This document shows positions 36,696 to 45,242 of a stretch of 64,000 nucleotides of DNA, one piece after another (position 1 is the first letter of the stretch; the number at the start of each line of letters is the position of its first letter). Location: contig NZ_LGDV01000025.1 of assembly GCF_001280015.1 (NCBI RefSeq), positions 62,001 to 126,000 on the forward strand. Direction: 5' to 3'. Source of the stretch: Streptomyces sp. MMG1121. GTDB lineage: Bacteria; Actinomycetota; Actinomycetes; Streptomycetales; Streptomycetaceae. The notes under the pieces were generated by a model. The model did no database searches, was not told the DNA's origin, and saw only the letters and a program-made list of their open reading frames with translations. The position numbers and the translations under genes are program-made.

Positions 36696-37784
36696 TCAGC
36701 CGGCCAGCACATCCAGCAGCCGGTCCACGTCCGCGGGTGTGTTGTAGAGGTGGAACGAGGCCCGCAGACTGCCCGCGCGGTCGGCGACCTCGATGTCGGC
36801 GCGGCTCAACTCGCCCCGGCGGACGCCGAGTCCGGGCACGGCGACGATGGGCGAGCCGGCGGCGGGCAGGGGCGTGTGACCGAGTCCGGCGAGGCCGGTG
36901 CGGAACCGGTCGGCCAGGGCCAGGTCGTGGGCCTGTACGGCGGCGACGCCGAGTTCCTCGATCAGGGCGAGGGAGTGACGCACGGCCGTGTAGGCGAACA
37001 GGGCGGGGCTGACGTCGAACCGCCGTGCCGAGTGGGCGAGTTCGGCCACCGGGCCGTAGCAGCTGGCCCAGGGCTCCTCGGCCGCGACCCAGCTCGGTTG
37101 CAGCGGGGACAGGCCGCCGAAGTCCTCGGGAACGACGAGGAACGCGGCCCCGTGCGCGCCGAGCAGCCATTTGAAGGTCGTGGTGGTGGTGAAGTCGTAG
37201 GCGTCGGCCGTGAACGGCAGCCAGCCCGCGGCCTGGGAGACGTCGACGTAGGTGCGCGCGCCGTGCGCGCGGGCGGCCTCGCGCAGGGCGGGCAGGTCGG
37301 CGACCCGTCCGTCGGCGGACTGGGCGGCGCTGACCGCGACGAGCGCGGTGCCGGGACGCACGGACTCGGCGAGCCGCTCCAGCGGGACCGCGCGCACCTT
37401 GAGGTCGCCCCGCGCGAAGAAGGGGTTGATGACGGACGTGAAGTCCTCCTCGACCGTGAGGACTTCGGCGCCCGCCGGCAGCGAGGCGGCGATCAGGGCG
37501 GTCTGGGAGGCGACGGAGGGCCCTGCCGCGACCCGGGTCACCGGCACTGCGGCGAGCCGGGCGAACGCGGCGCGGGCCAGCTCCACGTCGTCGAACAGCG
37601 GGTCGAGCGGCCGGCCCGCCGCCCTGATCGCGACCGCTTCGTGCAGGGCGGCGACGGTACGGGCGGGCAGCAGGCCGCTGCTCGCGGTGTTCAGATAGGT
37701 GTTCTTCGGGCTGAACTCGGCGCGGACGAGGCTCTCGAAGGTCTCCATGATCCCACTGTGCGGGGCGGCGAACCTCTCGTCCAT
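36696..37784 (-). CDS. Class V aminotransferase / cysteine-desulfurase-like PLP enzyme
   Basis: About 362 residues of PLP fold-type I. It shows NTYLNTASSGLLPARTVAAL, VEEDFTSVINPFF, VSAAQSADGRVADLPAL, a PLP Asp in YVDVSQAAGWLPF and the lysine in TTTTFKWLLGAHGAAFLV. It resembles kynureninase, isopenicillin-epimerase or cysteine-desulfurase relatives; no Cys-loop supports true desulfurase activity. ATG 37784 has GGGA ten bases upstream and a TATAAG-like box further up. ATG 37748 (METFESLVRAEF) is the alternative start. Confidence 0.8.
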   Translation of the reverse strand: MDERFAAPHSGIMETFESLVRAEFSPKNTYLNTASSGLLPARTVAALHEAVAIRAAGRPLDPLFDDVELARAAFARLAAVPVTRVAAGPSVASQTALIAASLPAGAEVLTVEEDFTSVINPFFARGDLKVRAVPLERLAESVRPGTALVAVSAAQSADGRVADLPALREAARAHGARTYVDVSQAAGWLPFTADAYDFTTTTTFKWLLGAHGAAFLVVPEDFGGLSPLQPSWVAAEEPWASCYGPVAELAHSARRFDVSPALFAYTAVRHSLALIEELGVAAVQAHDLALADRFRTGLAGLGHTPLPAAGSPIVAVPGLGVRRGELSRADIEVADRAGSLRASFHLYNTPADVDRLLDVLAG

Positions 37785-37843
37785 TGCGAATTTTTCCCGA
37801 GGTCCTCTCAGACGTGCTTATACATCCGCGCCGACCTGCGGTT

Positions 37844-38569
37844 TCAGCCCTGTGGGACCGCGCACCCGTCCGGTCCGCAGGCCGCCCCGTCCCCGTGGCC
37901 GCCCTGCTCGACCAGCTTCAGCGGAGCGTGCTCGCCCCAGGCCTGGGTCAGTGCCTGGGCGAAGACCTCGGCGGGCTGGGCGCCGGAGAGGCCGTACTTC
38001 CGGTCGAGGACGAAGAACGGCACGCCGTTCGCGCCGAGCCGGCCCGCCTCGCGCTCGTCGGCGCGGACCTCGTCGGCGTAGCGGGACGGGTCGGCGAGCA
38101 CCCCGCGGGCGGCCTCGGCGTCGAGTCCGGCCGCCACGGCCAGCTCGACGAGCCGCTCGTCGCCCTCGGTGAAGACGGACCGCTCCTCGGCGAAGTTCGC
38201 CCGGTACAGGACCTGGATCAGCTCGTCCTGCCTGCCCTGCTCCTTGGCGAAGTGCAGCAGGCGGTGCATGTCGAAGGTGTTGCCGTGGTCGCGGCCCCGG
38301 GTGCGGTAGTCCAGGCCCTCGGCGGCGGCCTGGGCGCCCAGGTTGTCCTCGCCGGCCTCGGCCTGTGCCTCGCTCATGCCGTACTTCTTCGTGAGCATGG
38401 TGATCACCGGCTGGACGTCGCCCTTGGCACGGCCCGGGTCCAGCTCGAAGGAGCGGTGCACCACCTCGACCTCGTCGCGGTGCGGGAAGGCGGCGAGCGC
38501 CTTGTCGAACCGGGCCTTTCCTACGTAGCACCAGGGACAGGCGATGTCCGTCCAGATCTCGACGCGCAT
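37844..38569 (-). CDS. DsbA-family oxidoreductase (FrnE-like)
   Basis: 241 residues, thioredoxin fold with helical insertion. The active site CPWC is at residues 11-14 (IWTDIACPWCYVGKARF), with FELDPG, FDMHRLLHFAKEQGRQDE and the cis-Pro segment VPFFVLDRKYGLSGAQP. A C-terminal CGPDGC pair is typical of FrnE proteins, which are cytoplasmic disulfide isomerases or polyketide-associated dithiol reductases. No signal peptide is present, fitting a cytoplasmic location. Confidence 0.88.
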   Translation of the reverse strand: MRVEIWTDIACPWCYVGKARFDKALAAFPHRDEVEVVHRSFELDPGRAKGDVQPVITMLTKKYGMSEAQAEAGEDNLGAQAAAEGLDYRTRGRDHGNTFDMHRLLHFAKEQGRQDELIQVLYRANFAEERSVFTEGDERLVELAVAAGLDAEAARGVLADPSRYADEVRADEREAGRLGANGVPFFVLDRKYGLSGAQPAEVFAQALTQAWGEHAPLKLVEQGGHGDGAACGPDGCAVPQG

Positions 38570-38647
38570 GTGCTCGGCTCTTCTCCAGGTCGTACGGGCG
38601 CGAAGGCTCTCCCCGCTCCCGGTACGTGAACGTTCAAGCAGCTGGGT

Positions 38648-39169
38648 TCATTCCCCGGTCCGTACGGCGTACCGCAGGAACAGGTGGTGGTCGCCCTCGG
38701 CGGGCGGGTTCTTCGGGTCCGGGACCCAGCCGAGGCGGGCGTAGAAGGCCTGGGCCCGCCGGTTGTCCACGTGCACGTCGAGAACGGCCGCGCGCCGGCC
38801 GTCGGCCCGCCACTGCTCGACGCAGGCCGCGTGCAGGGCGGTGCCGGTGCCGGAGCGCCAGCGCTCGGGGTCGACGTGGAACTGGAAGAGCTTCACCGTG
38901 TCGGCGGGGCCGTCCTGCGGGCTCCGGAAGGAGGCGACGGCGGTGATCGCGCCCTGTTCGACGGCGCACAGCACCTGGCCGTCGGGCCGCTGGACCGCGC
39001 CGCGCCAGGCGGCGGTCCAGTCGGTGCCGTCGTCCGGCAGGCCGTCCGGGTAGTACGTCGAGCGCGCCCGGTGGTGCAGGGCGGCGATCTTCTCGGCCTC
39101 GGCCGGCAGGGCGGTGCGGATCACGCGGGTGCCCTTCACACGGTCGCTGGGCGTCCGGTCGCTGATCAT
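38648..39169 (-). CDS. GNAT family N-acetyltransferase
   Basis: 173 residues. VIRTALPAEAEKIAALHHRARSTYYPDG forms the N-terminal GNAT strand/helix, and FQFHVDPERWRSGTGTALHAACVEQWRADG is the acetyl-CoA-binding motif A with a G-x-G-T loop. HVDNRRAQAFYARLGW is motif B. The acceptor is unknown. The ATG at 39169 overlaps the stop of the GlxA-type regulator by four bases (ATGA), so the two are translated together. Confidence 0.85.
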   Translation of the reverse strand: MISDRTPSDRVKGTRVIRTALPAEAEKIAALHHRARSTYYPDGLPDDGTDWTAAWRGAVQRPDGQVLCAVEQGAITAVASFRSPQDGPADTVKLFQFHVDPERWRSGTGTALHAACVEQWRADGRRAAVLDVHVDNRRAQAFYARLGWVPDPKNPPAEGDHHLFLRYAVRTGE

Positions 39170-40143
39170 GCAACGGAGGACGTGACCGCGACCGCGCCGG
39201 TTCCATGGCGGCTGAACTGGGCGCGGTAGGCGCTCGGCGTGAGTCCGGTGCGGCGCACCAGATGGGCGCGGAGCGAGTCGGCGGTGCCGAGGCCGCAGGC
39301 GGTGGCCACCTGGTCCATGGCCAGGGTGGTGGTCTCCAGCAGTTCCTTGGCGCGCTCGATGCGCTGGTGCAGCAGCCACTGCAGCGGGCTGACCCCGCTC
39401 TCGGCGTGGAAGCGCCGGGTGAGGGTGCGCACCGAGACGCCCGCGTGCCGGGCCAGGTCGGTGAGGGTGAGCGGCTTGTCCAGGTTGCGCATGGCCCAGC
39501 CGCGGGTGTCGGCGCAGACGGTGCCGCGCTCGGGCGGCAGCGGGGTCTGGGTGAACTGGGTCTGGCCGCCGGGACGGACCGGGGCGACCAGGGCGAGGCG
39601 GGCGACGGTGTTGGCGACGGCGGCGCCGTAGTCGGTGCGGATGAGGTGGAGACAGAGGTCGATGCCGGCGGCGTAGCCGGAGGAGGTGAGGAACTGGCCG
39701 TCCTGGGCGTAGAGGACGTCGCCCTGGACCTCGACGCCGGGGTGCCGGCGGCGCAGCTCGTCGGCGTGCGCCCAGTAGGTGGTCGCCTTGCGGCCGTTGA
39801 GCAGACCGGCCTCGGCGAGTGAGAAGGCGCCGGTGCAGAGGGAGGCGATGCGCACGCCCGCGCCGGCAGCCTCGCGCAGTGCCTCGAGCACGCGCGGATC
39901 GGGGGAGAAGGGCTCGCCGGTGCCCGCCACGATCACGGTGTCCGCCTCCCGGATCGTCTCCAGGCCGTGCGGGACGTGCAGGTCGACGGTGCCGGTGCTG
40001 GGCACGGATCCGGGGTCGGGTGCGCAGATCACCACCTCGTAGCCGGGCTGTCCGTCGATCTCGACCTTGCTGAAGAGCAGCTCGGGAATGGCGAGGTTGA
40101 ACATCGACACGGGCGGGGACGCGACGACCGCGACGCGCAGCAT
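39166..40143 (-). CDS. GlxA-type transcriptional regulator (DJ-1/PfpI domain plus AraC HTH)
   Basis: 325 residues. The N-terminal half is a DJ-1/PfpI-like domain with the elbow IASLCTGAFSLAEAGLLNGRKATTYW. The C-terminal half carries two AraC-type helix-turn-helix motifs (LTDLARHAGVSVRTLTRRFHAESG and MDQVATACGLGTADSLRAHL). Such regulators sense metabolites and activate neighbouring genes. GGAGG eight bases upstream supports ATG 40143 over ATG 40164. It is divergent from an MFS pump and coupled to a GNAT gene, either of which may be its target. Confidence 0.9.
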   Translation of the reverse strand: MLRVAVVASPPVSMFNLAIPELLFSKVEIDGQPGYEVVICAPDPGSVPSTGTVDLHVPHGLETIREADTVIVAGTGEPFSPDPRVLEALREAAGAGVRIASLCTGAFSLAEAGLLNGRKATTYWAHADELRRRHPGVEVQGDVLYAQDGQFLTSSGYAAGIDLCLHLIRTDYGAAVANTVARLALVAPVRPGGQTQFTQTPLPPERGTVCADTRGWAMRNLDKPLTLTDLARHAGVSVRTLTRRFHAESGVSPLQWLLHQRIERAKELLETTTLAMDQVATACGLGTADSLRAHLVRRTGLTPSAYRAQFSRHGTGAVAVTSSVA

Positions 40144-40213
40144 GGCCAGAACCTCCGGGTGCATGGCATTCGGGCCACTACTTTACGCCCCCGAAGATCC
40201 GCACCATAGGGGC

Positions 40214-41599
40214 ATGCCAACCAACCAGACCCGCACCGAACCCCAACTCGCCGCCAGAACAAGCGAGTTGACGAAGCGCCCGGCTCCCGCGCTCACGCTG
40301 GCGGCCGCCATGCTCGGCTCCGCGCTCATCACCCTGGACGCGACCGTGGTGAACGTGGCCCTCCCGGCGATCGGTTCGTCGCTCGGCGGCGGAATGTCCG
40401 GTCTGCAATGGGTGGTCGACGCCTACACGCTGGCCTTCGCCGCCCTGATGCTGTCCACGGGCGCCTTCTCCGACCGGACCGGGGCGAGTCGCGCGTACGC
40501 CCTCGGCATCACGGTGTTCACACTCGCCTCGGCGGCCTGCGGACTGGCACCGGACCTCCCGGTCCTGATCGGCGCGCGGGCGGTGCAGGGCGTGGGCGCG
40601 GCCGTGGTGCTGCCCGCCTCACTGGCCCTGGTACGGCAGGCCTACCCGGACCCCGTGCGGCGGGCCCGCGCGGTGGCCACCTGGGCGGCCGGCGGCTCGA
40701 CGGCTCTGGCGCTCGGCCCGGTGGCGGGCGGGGCGCTGACCACGGCCTGGGACTGGCGGGGGATCTTCTTCGTCAATCTGCCGCTCGGCGTGGCGGCCCT
40801 GGTGCTGCTGGTGCGCGCGCCCCGTTCGGAGCGCAGGCCCGCTCCGCTGGACCTGCCGGGCCAGGCGACGGCCGTGCTCGCTCTGACGGCGCTGACCTTC
40901 GCGGTCATCGAGGGCGGTACGACGGGGATCGTGGCCTTCGTCGTCGCGGTCGCCGCCGGCGCCCTGTTCGTGCGGATCGAGTCCCGCCGGCCGCACCCCG
41001 TGGTCCCGCTCGCGCTGTTCCGCGACCGGGCGGTGCGGGTGGCGGTCGCCACGGGCGCCGCGTGCAGTGTCGCGTTCTACGGGATGATCTTCCTCTTCTC
41101 GCTCTTCTTCCAGCAGGTACAGGGCCACTCGGCGCTCTACGCCGGCCTGCTGTTCCTGCCGATGACCGGACTGATCGCGGTGACGAACGTCGTGTCCGGC
41201 AAGCTCGCGGGCCGCTACGGCCCCCGGCTGCCGCTGCTGCTCGGCCAGGCACTCGGGGTGGCGGGACTGCTGGCGCTGCTCTTCGTCGACGCCGGCACAC
41301 CGACGGTGGTGGTGGCGCTGCTCCTCGTCCCGATGGCCCTCGGGGTCGCGCTGGCCATCCCGACCCTGACGGTCGTGATGCTGGACGCCGTGCCGGCCGA
41401 GCGGGCGGGCCTCGCGGCCGGAGTGCTCAACTCGGCACGGCAGGTGTCCGGCGGGCTGGGGATCGCGGTGTTCGGGGCGCTGGTCGCCGGCGGGTTCGGC
41501 ACGGGACTGCGGTCGAGCCTGCTCGTGGCGGCGGCCCTGCTCGCCGCGACCTTCTGGCTCAGCTCCCGTCTCGGAGGTCGTCCGGCCAGCCGGTCCTGA
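40214..41599 (+). CDS. MFS drug transporter, DHA2/EmrB-QacA type
   Basis: 461 residues with about 14 hydrophobic segments. It carries the family motif ITLDATVVNVALPAIGSSLG in helix 1, WVVDAYTLAFAALMLSTGAFSDRTGASRAYALG (helix 2 and loop motif A) and GARAVQGVGAAVVLPASLALV. These proton-antiport pumps export antibiotics or small molecules. The start is ATG 40214 with an AGGGG upstream. It is divergent from the GlxA-type regulator. Its last 41 bases overlap the opposing DUF1349 gene tail-to-tail. Confidence 0.9.
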   Translation: MPTNQTRTEPQLAARTSELTKRPAPALTLAAAMLGSALITLDATVVNVALPAIGSSLGGGMSGLQWVVDAYTLAFAALMLSTGAFSDRTGASRAYALGITVFTLASAACGLAPDLPVLIGARAVQGVGAAVVLPASLALVRQAYPDPVRRARAVATWAAGGSTALALGPVAGGALTTAWDWRGIFFVNLPLGVAALVLLVRAPRSERRPAPLDLPGQATAVLALTALTFAVIEGGTTGIVAFVVAVAAGALFVRIESRRPHPVVPLALFRDRAVRVAVATGAACSVAFYGMIFLFSLFFQQVQGHSALYAGLLFLPMTGLIAVTNVVSGKLAGRYGPRLPLLLGQALGVAGLLALLFVDAGTPTVVVALLLVPMALGVALAIPTLTVVMLDAVPAERAGLAAGVLNSARQVSGGLGIAVFGALVAGGFGTGLRSSLLVAAALLAATFWLSSRLGGRPASRS

Positions 41600-42167
41600 A
41601 GGTGAGGTGGTCGTACGTCACCACGCACCCCTGCCCCAGCGGCGACTGGGTCATGAAGCCGACCAGCGCGTCCCCGGTCTCCTTCTCGTCGCCGAGGGTG
41701 AACAGCCGCACGAAGGTCCAGCGCTCGCCGTCCCGGGAGGCGTGGAAGGCGAAGGCCCGTCCGGTCCGGCTGACCCGCAGCCACACCGAACTCCCCTCCA
41801 CCGTGAAGGAGTTGGCGTCATCGGAGTGTCCCCGGGTGACCACCGTGCAGATGGTGGGCACATCCGGGGAGTACTCCAGGCACAGCTTGGCCCAGGCCCG
41901 CTCGCCGACGTGCACGTACAGCACCCCGGCGTCGAAGGCCGCCCGGAACCCCACGGTCACCCGGGCGATCAGCTGGAAGTCCCCCTCGGGCGCCCCCAGC
42001 AGCCGGGGCGCGTCGGAGGCGGGGTCGAGGGCCTCACCGGTGGGCGTGACGAACCGGTCCTGCCGGGGACCTGCCCATCCGCTCAGTACGCCGTCCTCGT
42101 GGGCCCAGTGTCCGTCGGGGCCGTAGGTGCGGAGGGGGAAAGGGAGTTCTGGGAGTTCCACGTCCAT
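41559..42167 (-). CDS. DUF1349 family protein
   Basis: 202 residues, a beta-sandwich (concanavalin-like) DUF1349 protein. It shows GDFQLIARVTVGFRAAFDAGVLYVHVGERAWAKLCLE, a SDDANSFTVEGSSVWLRVSR strand pair and RDGERWTFVRLF. Proteins of this family are thought to bind carbohydrate, but no activity is established. There is no signal peptide, so it is cytoplasmic. The gene ends inside the 3' end of the MFS gene on the other strand. Confidence 0.85.
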   Translation of the reverse strand: MDVELPELPFPLRTYGPDGHWAHEDGVLSGWAGPRQDRFVTPTGEALDPASDAPRLLGAPEGDFQLIARVTVGFRAAFDAGVLYVHVGERAWAKLCLEYSPDVPTICTVVTRGHSDDANSFTVEGSSVWLRVSRTGRAFAFHASRDGERWTFVRLFTLGDEKETGDALVGFMTQSPLGQGCVVTYDHLTFRTGWPDDLRDGS

Positions 42168-42224
42168 CGTCCGATTCTCTCAGCAGAGCCCTGGGGCCGA
42201 CCGGGGGACGGCCGGCCTCGCGGA

Positions 42225-43754
42225 CTAGCGCTCCAGAGCCCCGTCGAACCGCCGGGGAAGCCCCAGCGGATTCTCGTCCCTCAGCTCGGCCGGCAGCAAA
42301 GCGGTGGGCGCGTTCTGGTACGCCACCGGCCGCAACCACCGCTCGACGGCCGTACCGCCCACAGAAGTGGACGTGGAGGTCGTCGCGGGGTACGGCCCCC
42401 CATGATGCTGCGCGGCCGCCACCGCGACCCCCGTGGGCCAGGCGTTCACCACGATCCGCCCGGCCAGCGGAGTCAGCTCGGCGAGGAGCTCGGCGCCCCG
42501 CCCCTGTCCGGCAGCCTCCTCGGCGGACAGCTGAACGGTCGCGGTCAGGTTCCCCGGCAGCCGCGACAGCACCGCCGCCGCCTCGGCCTCGTCGGAGTAG
42601 CGGGCCACCACGGTGACCGGCCCGAAGCACTCCTCCAGCAGCAGGTCGTACGCCCCCTGCTCGGCCAGCCGCACCGCCGGCACCGTGAGGATCCCCGCGC
42701 TGACCGTGTGCTCGCCGCCCGCGCCCGGCGTGACGGGCGAGTCGACGTCCGCCAGGCGGGCCCGCTCCCGGACGCCGGCGACGAAGTCGTCCCGCATCCG
42801 GTGGTCGAGCAGGACCCCCGCGTCGGTGTCGCTGACGGCGGCGGTGAGGGACTTCACCAGTTGGTCGCCGCCCGCGCCGGACGGCACGAGCACCAGCCCG
42901 GGCTTCACACAGAACTGTCCGACGCCGAGCGTCATGGACCCGGCCAGCCCGGAGCCGAGCGCCTCGGCCCGTTCGGCGACGGCCGCCTCGGTCACCAGAA
43001 CCGGGTTCAGCGAGCCGAGTTCGCCGTGGAACGGGATCGGCACGTCACGCGCGGCGGCGGCGTCGAAGAGCGCGCGACCGCCCCGGACCGACCCGGTGAA
43101 GCCCGCGGCGGCGATGCGCGGGTGCCCGATCAGCTCGACGCCCGCCTCGAAGCCGTGCACGAGGCCGACGACGCCCTCGGGGATGCCGTGCTCGACGGCG
43201 GCCCGGCGCAGCACCTTGGCGACCAGCTCGGACAGGGCCGGGTGGTCGGGGTGGGCCTTGACGACGACCGGGCAGCCCGCGGCGAGCGCGCTCGCGGTGT
43301 CACCCCCGGCGACGGAGAAGGCGAAGGGGAAGTTGGAGGCGGAGTAGACGGCGACGACGCCGAGCGGGACCTTGTAGCGGCGCAGGTCCGGGATGGGCGG
43401 GGTGGCGGTGTCGTCGGGGTGGTTGATGATGACGTCGAGGAAGGCGCCCTCGTCGACGATGCCGGCGAAGGCCCGCAACTGGTAGCAGGTGCGGGCGAGT
43501 TCGCCGGTCAGCCGGACCGGGCCGAGGGCGGTCTCGGCGTCGGCGGTCTCGACCAGACCGTCCCTGGCCGCTTCCAGGCCCGCGGCGGCCGAGCGCAGGA
43601 ACGCGGAACGCACCGTGCGGTCGGCGAGGGCGCCGCGCGCGGCGTCGGCCGCCCGGACCGCCGCGTCCACCTCCTGGGCTGTGGCCTCCACCGCAACCTG
43701 TTCACGCTGCTTCCCGGTGCGCGGGTCGACACTCCAGACTGGTGCTGCTGCCAC
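42225..43754 (-). CDS. Aldehyde dehydrogenase (NADP+), 2,5-dioxovalerate (ketoglutarate semialdehyde) type
   Basis: 509 residues. It shows YSASNFPFAFSVAGGDTASALAAGCPVVVKAHPDHP (cofactor region), the catalytic Glu in FHGELGSLNPV and the nucleophile Cys in LGVGQFCVKPGL. GSVRGGRALFDAAAARDVPIPFHGELG is characteristic of the NADP-dependent alpha-ketoglutarate-semialdehyde group, the last step of oxidative pentose or uronate degradation. The start is a GTG with GGGAGGG upstream. It is divergent from an IclR regulator that probably controls it, and it may work with the uronate genes near 58-64 kb. Confidence 0.85.
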   Translation of the reverse strand: MAAAPVWSVDPRTGKQREQVAVEATAQEVDAAVRAADAARGALADRTVRSAFLRSAAAGLEAARDGLVETADAETALGPVRLTGELARTCYQLRAFAGIVDEGAFLDVIINHPDDTATPPIPDLRRYKVPLGVVAVYSASNFPFAFSVAGGDTASALAAGCPVVVKAHPDHPALSELVAKVLRRAAVEHGIPEGVVGLVHGFEAGVELIGHPRIAAAGFTGSVRGGRALFDAAAARDVPIPFHGELGSLNPVLVTEAAVAERAEALGSGLAGSMTLGVGQFCVKPGLVLVPSGAGGDQLVKSLTAAVSDTDAGVLLDHRMRDDFVAGVRERARLADVDSPVTPGAGGEHTVSAGILTVPAVRLAEQGAYDLLLEECFGPVTVVARYSDEAEAAAVLSRLPGNLTATVQLSAEEAAGQGRGAELLAELTPLAGRIVVNAWPTGVAVAAAQHHGGPYPATTSTSTSVGGTAVERWLRPVAYQNAPTALLPAELRDENPLGLPRRFDGALER

Positions 43755-43803
43755 CGCGGGTCCCTCCCAGTAAAGGCCGCAAGATGCCGGTCACTCATCG
43801 GCC

Positions 43804-43823
43804 GCGTTCGATATACTGAACGC
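43804..43823. promoter_or_regulatory. Palindromic site in the aldehyde dehydrogenase / IclR divergon
   Basis: GCGTTC and GAACGC (43804-43809 and 43818-43823) are perfect arms around an 8-base AT-rich centre. This fits an IclR-family operator placed between the two divergent starts. A direct repeat, ATCTGGGTCCTC (43861) and ATCCAGGTCCTC (43877), lies closer to the regulator gene. Confidence 0.55.
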
Positions 43824-43911
43824 TGTCTCTGATGATGAATATGCTGCTCGGAGACTACATATCTGGGTCCTCAAATATCCAGGTCCTCGTCGAACGAAGG
43901 GGTCAAGGGCG

Positions 43912-44685
43912 ATGACGGCAGGCGACACAGGGGGCGGCGCGCAGGTCAAGTCCGCGGTACGGACGGTTGAACTGCTCGAATACTTCGCCGGCCGGCCCGG
44001 TATGCACTCCCTCGCGGCCGTGCAGGAGGCCGTGGGGTACCCCAAGTCCAGCCTGTACATGCTGCTGCGCACGCTCGTGGAGCTGGGCTGGGTGGAGACG
44101 GACGCGACCGGCACGCGGTACGGCATCGGGGTGCGGGCGCTGCTGGTCGGCACGTCGTACATCGACGGCGACGAGGTGGTGGCGGCGGCCCGCCCGACGC
44201 TGGACCGGCTGTCGGACGACACCACGGAGACGATCCACCTGGCGCGCCTCGACGGCACGAACGTCGTCTACCTGGCCACCCGCCAGTCCCAGCACTACCT
44301 GCGCCCCTTCACCCGGGTCGGTCGCCGGCTGCCCGCGCACTCCACCTCCCTCGGCAAGGCGATCCTCGCCACCTACACCGACGAGCAGGTCCGCAAGCTG
44401 CTCCCGGAGACCCTGCCCGCGTTGACCGAGCACACGCTCACCGACCGGGAGAAGCTCATCGAGGAGCTGCACCAGGTCCGGGAGCAGGGCTTCGCGGTCG
44501 ACCGCGAGGAGAACACGCTGGGCCTGCGCTGCTTCGGCGTGGCGATCCCCTACCGCACCCCGGCCCGGGACGCGATCAGCTGCTCGGTGCCGGTGGCCCG
44601 GCTGACCCCCGCCCACGAGCAGACGATCAGGGACGCGCTGTTCGACGCGCGCGACCGGCTGGCGCTGGCGACGCGGCGGCTGTGA
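43912..44685 (+). CDS. IclR family transcriptional regulator
   Basis: 257 residues. N-terminal winged helix-turn-helix (AVRTVELLEYFAGRPGMHSLAAVQEAVGYPKSSLYMLLRTLVELGWVE) and C-terminal IclR effector domain (TIHLARLDGTNVVYLATRQSQHYLRPF, GRRLPAHSTSLGKAILATYTDEQ, GFAVDREENTLGLRCFGVAI). It probably represses the divergent aldehyde dehydrogenase gene and responds to a sugar-acid-derived ligand; this is inferred from position. The ribosome site AAGGG precedes ATG 43912. A GNAT gene follows at once. Confidence 0.9.
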   Translation: MTAGDTGGGAQVKSAVRTVELLEYFAGRPGMHSLAAVQEAVGYPKSSLYMLLRTLVELGWVETDATGTRYGIGVRALLVGTSYIDGDEVVAAARPTLDRLSDDTTETIHLARLDGTNVVYLATRQSQHYLRPFTRVGRRLPAHSTSLGKAILATYTDEQVRKLLPETLPALTEHTLTDREKLIEELHQVREQGFAVDREENTLGLRCFGVAIPYRTPARDAISCSVPVARLTPAHEQTIRDALFDARDRLALATRRL

Positions 44686-44687
44686 CC

Positions 44688-45176
44688 ATGGACGTCACCC
44701 TGCGCGAGGTCCGCGACGGCGATCTGCCGCTGTTCTTCCGGCAGATGACCGACCCCGAGTCCGTGCGGATGGCCGCGTTCACCGCGCGGGATCCGGCCGA
44801 CCGGGACGCCTTCGACGCCCGCTGGAGGCGCATGCGCGCGTCGGCCGGCCTCGTCGTCCGCACGGTCCTCGCGGACGGGGAGGCCGTCGGCAGCGCGTCG
44901 GTGTACGGGGACCCGGGCGAGCGCGAGGTGACGTACTGGATCGACCGGGCGTACTGGGGGCGCGGGGTGGCGACGGCCGCGCTGCGCGCCCTGCTGGCCG
45001 AGGTCCCTCAGCGGCCGCTGTACGCGCGGGCGGCGGCGGACAACGCGGGATCCCTGCGGGTGCTTGAGAAGTGCGGTTTCCGGGTCACGGAACGGACCGT
45101 CGGGTTCGCGGACGCGCGGGGCGAGCCGATCGAGGAGGTCGTCCTGGCCCTCGGGTCCGCTCCCGCGGTGACCTGA
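44688..45176 (+). CDS. GNAT family N-acetyltransferase (RimJ/RimL-like)
   Basis: About 162 residues. LREVRDGDLPLFFRQMTDPESVRMAAF at the start and EREVTYWIDRAYWGRGVATAALRALLAEV (acetyl-CoA loop) are typical of the RimJ/RimL group; DNAGSLRVLEKCGFRVTERT is motif B. The acceptor is unknown. It starts three bases after the IclR stop. GTG 44682, which overlaps that stop, is an equally possible start. It is presumably cotranscribed with the regulator. Confidence 0.82.
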   Translation: MDVTLREVRDGDLPLFFRQMTDPESVRMAAFTARDPADRDAFDARWRRMRASAGLVVRTVLADGEAVGSASVYGDPGEREVTYWIDRAYWGRGVATAALRALLAEVPQRPLYARAAADNAGSLRVLEKCGFRVTERTVGFADARGEPIEEVVLALGSAPAVT

Positions 45177-45242
45177 ACGCCCGATGAGAAAACCGGGCGG
45201 ACGGGAACGATTACCACCATCCCGATCGTCTTCCTCATCGGA

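Noticed and set aside
41559..41599. Frameshift at the overlapping 3' ends of the MFS and DUF1349 genes
   Set aside because: Both frames end naturally and both proteins have normal C-termini, so it is a genuine 41-base tail-to-tail overlap.
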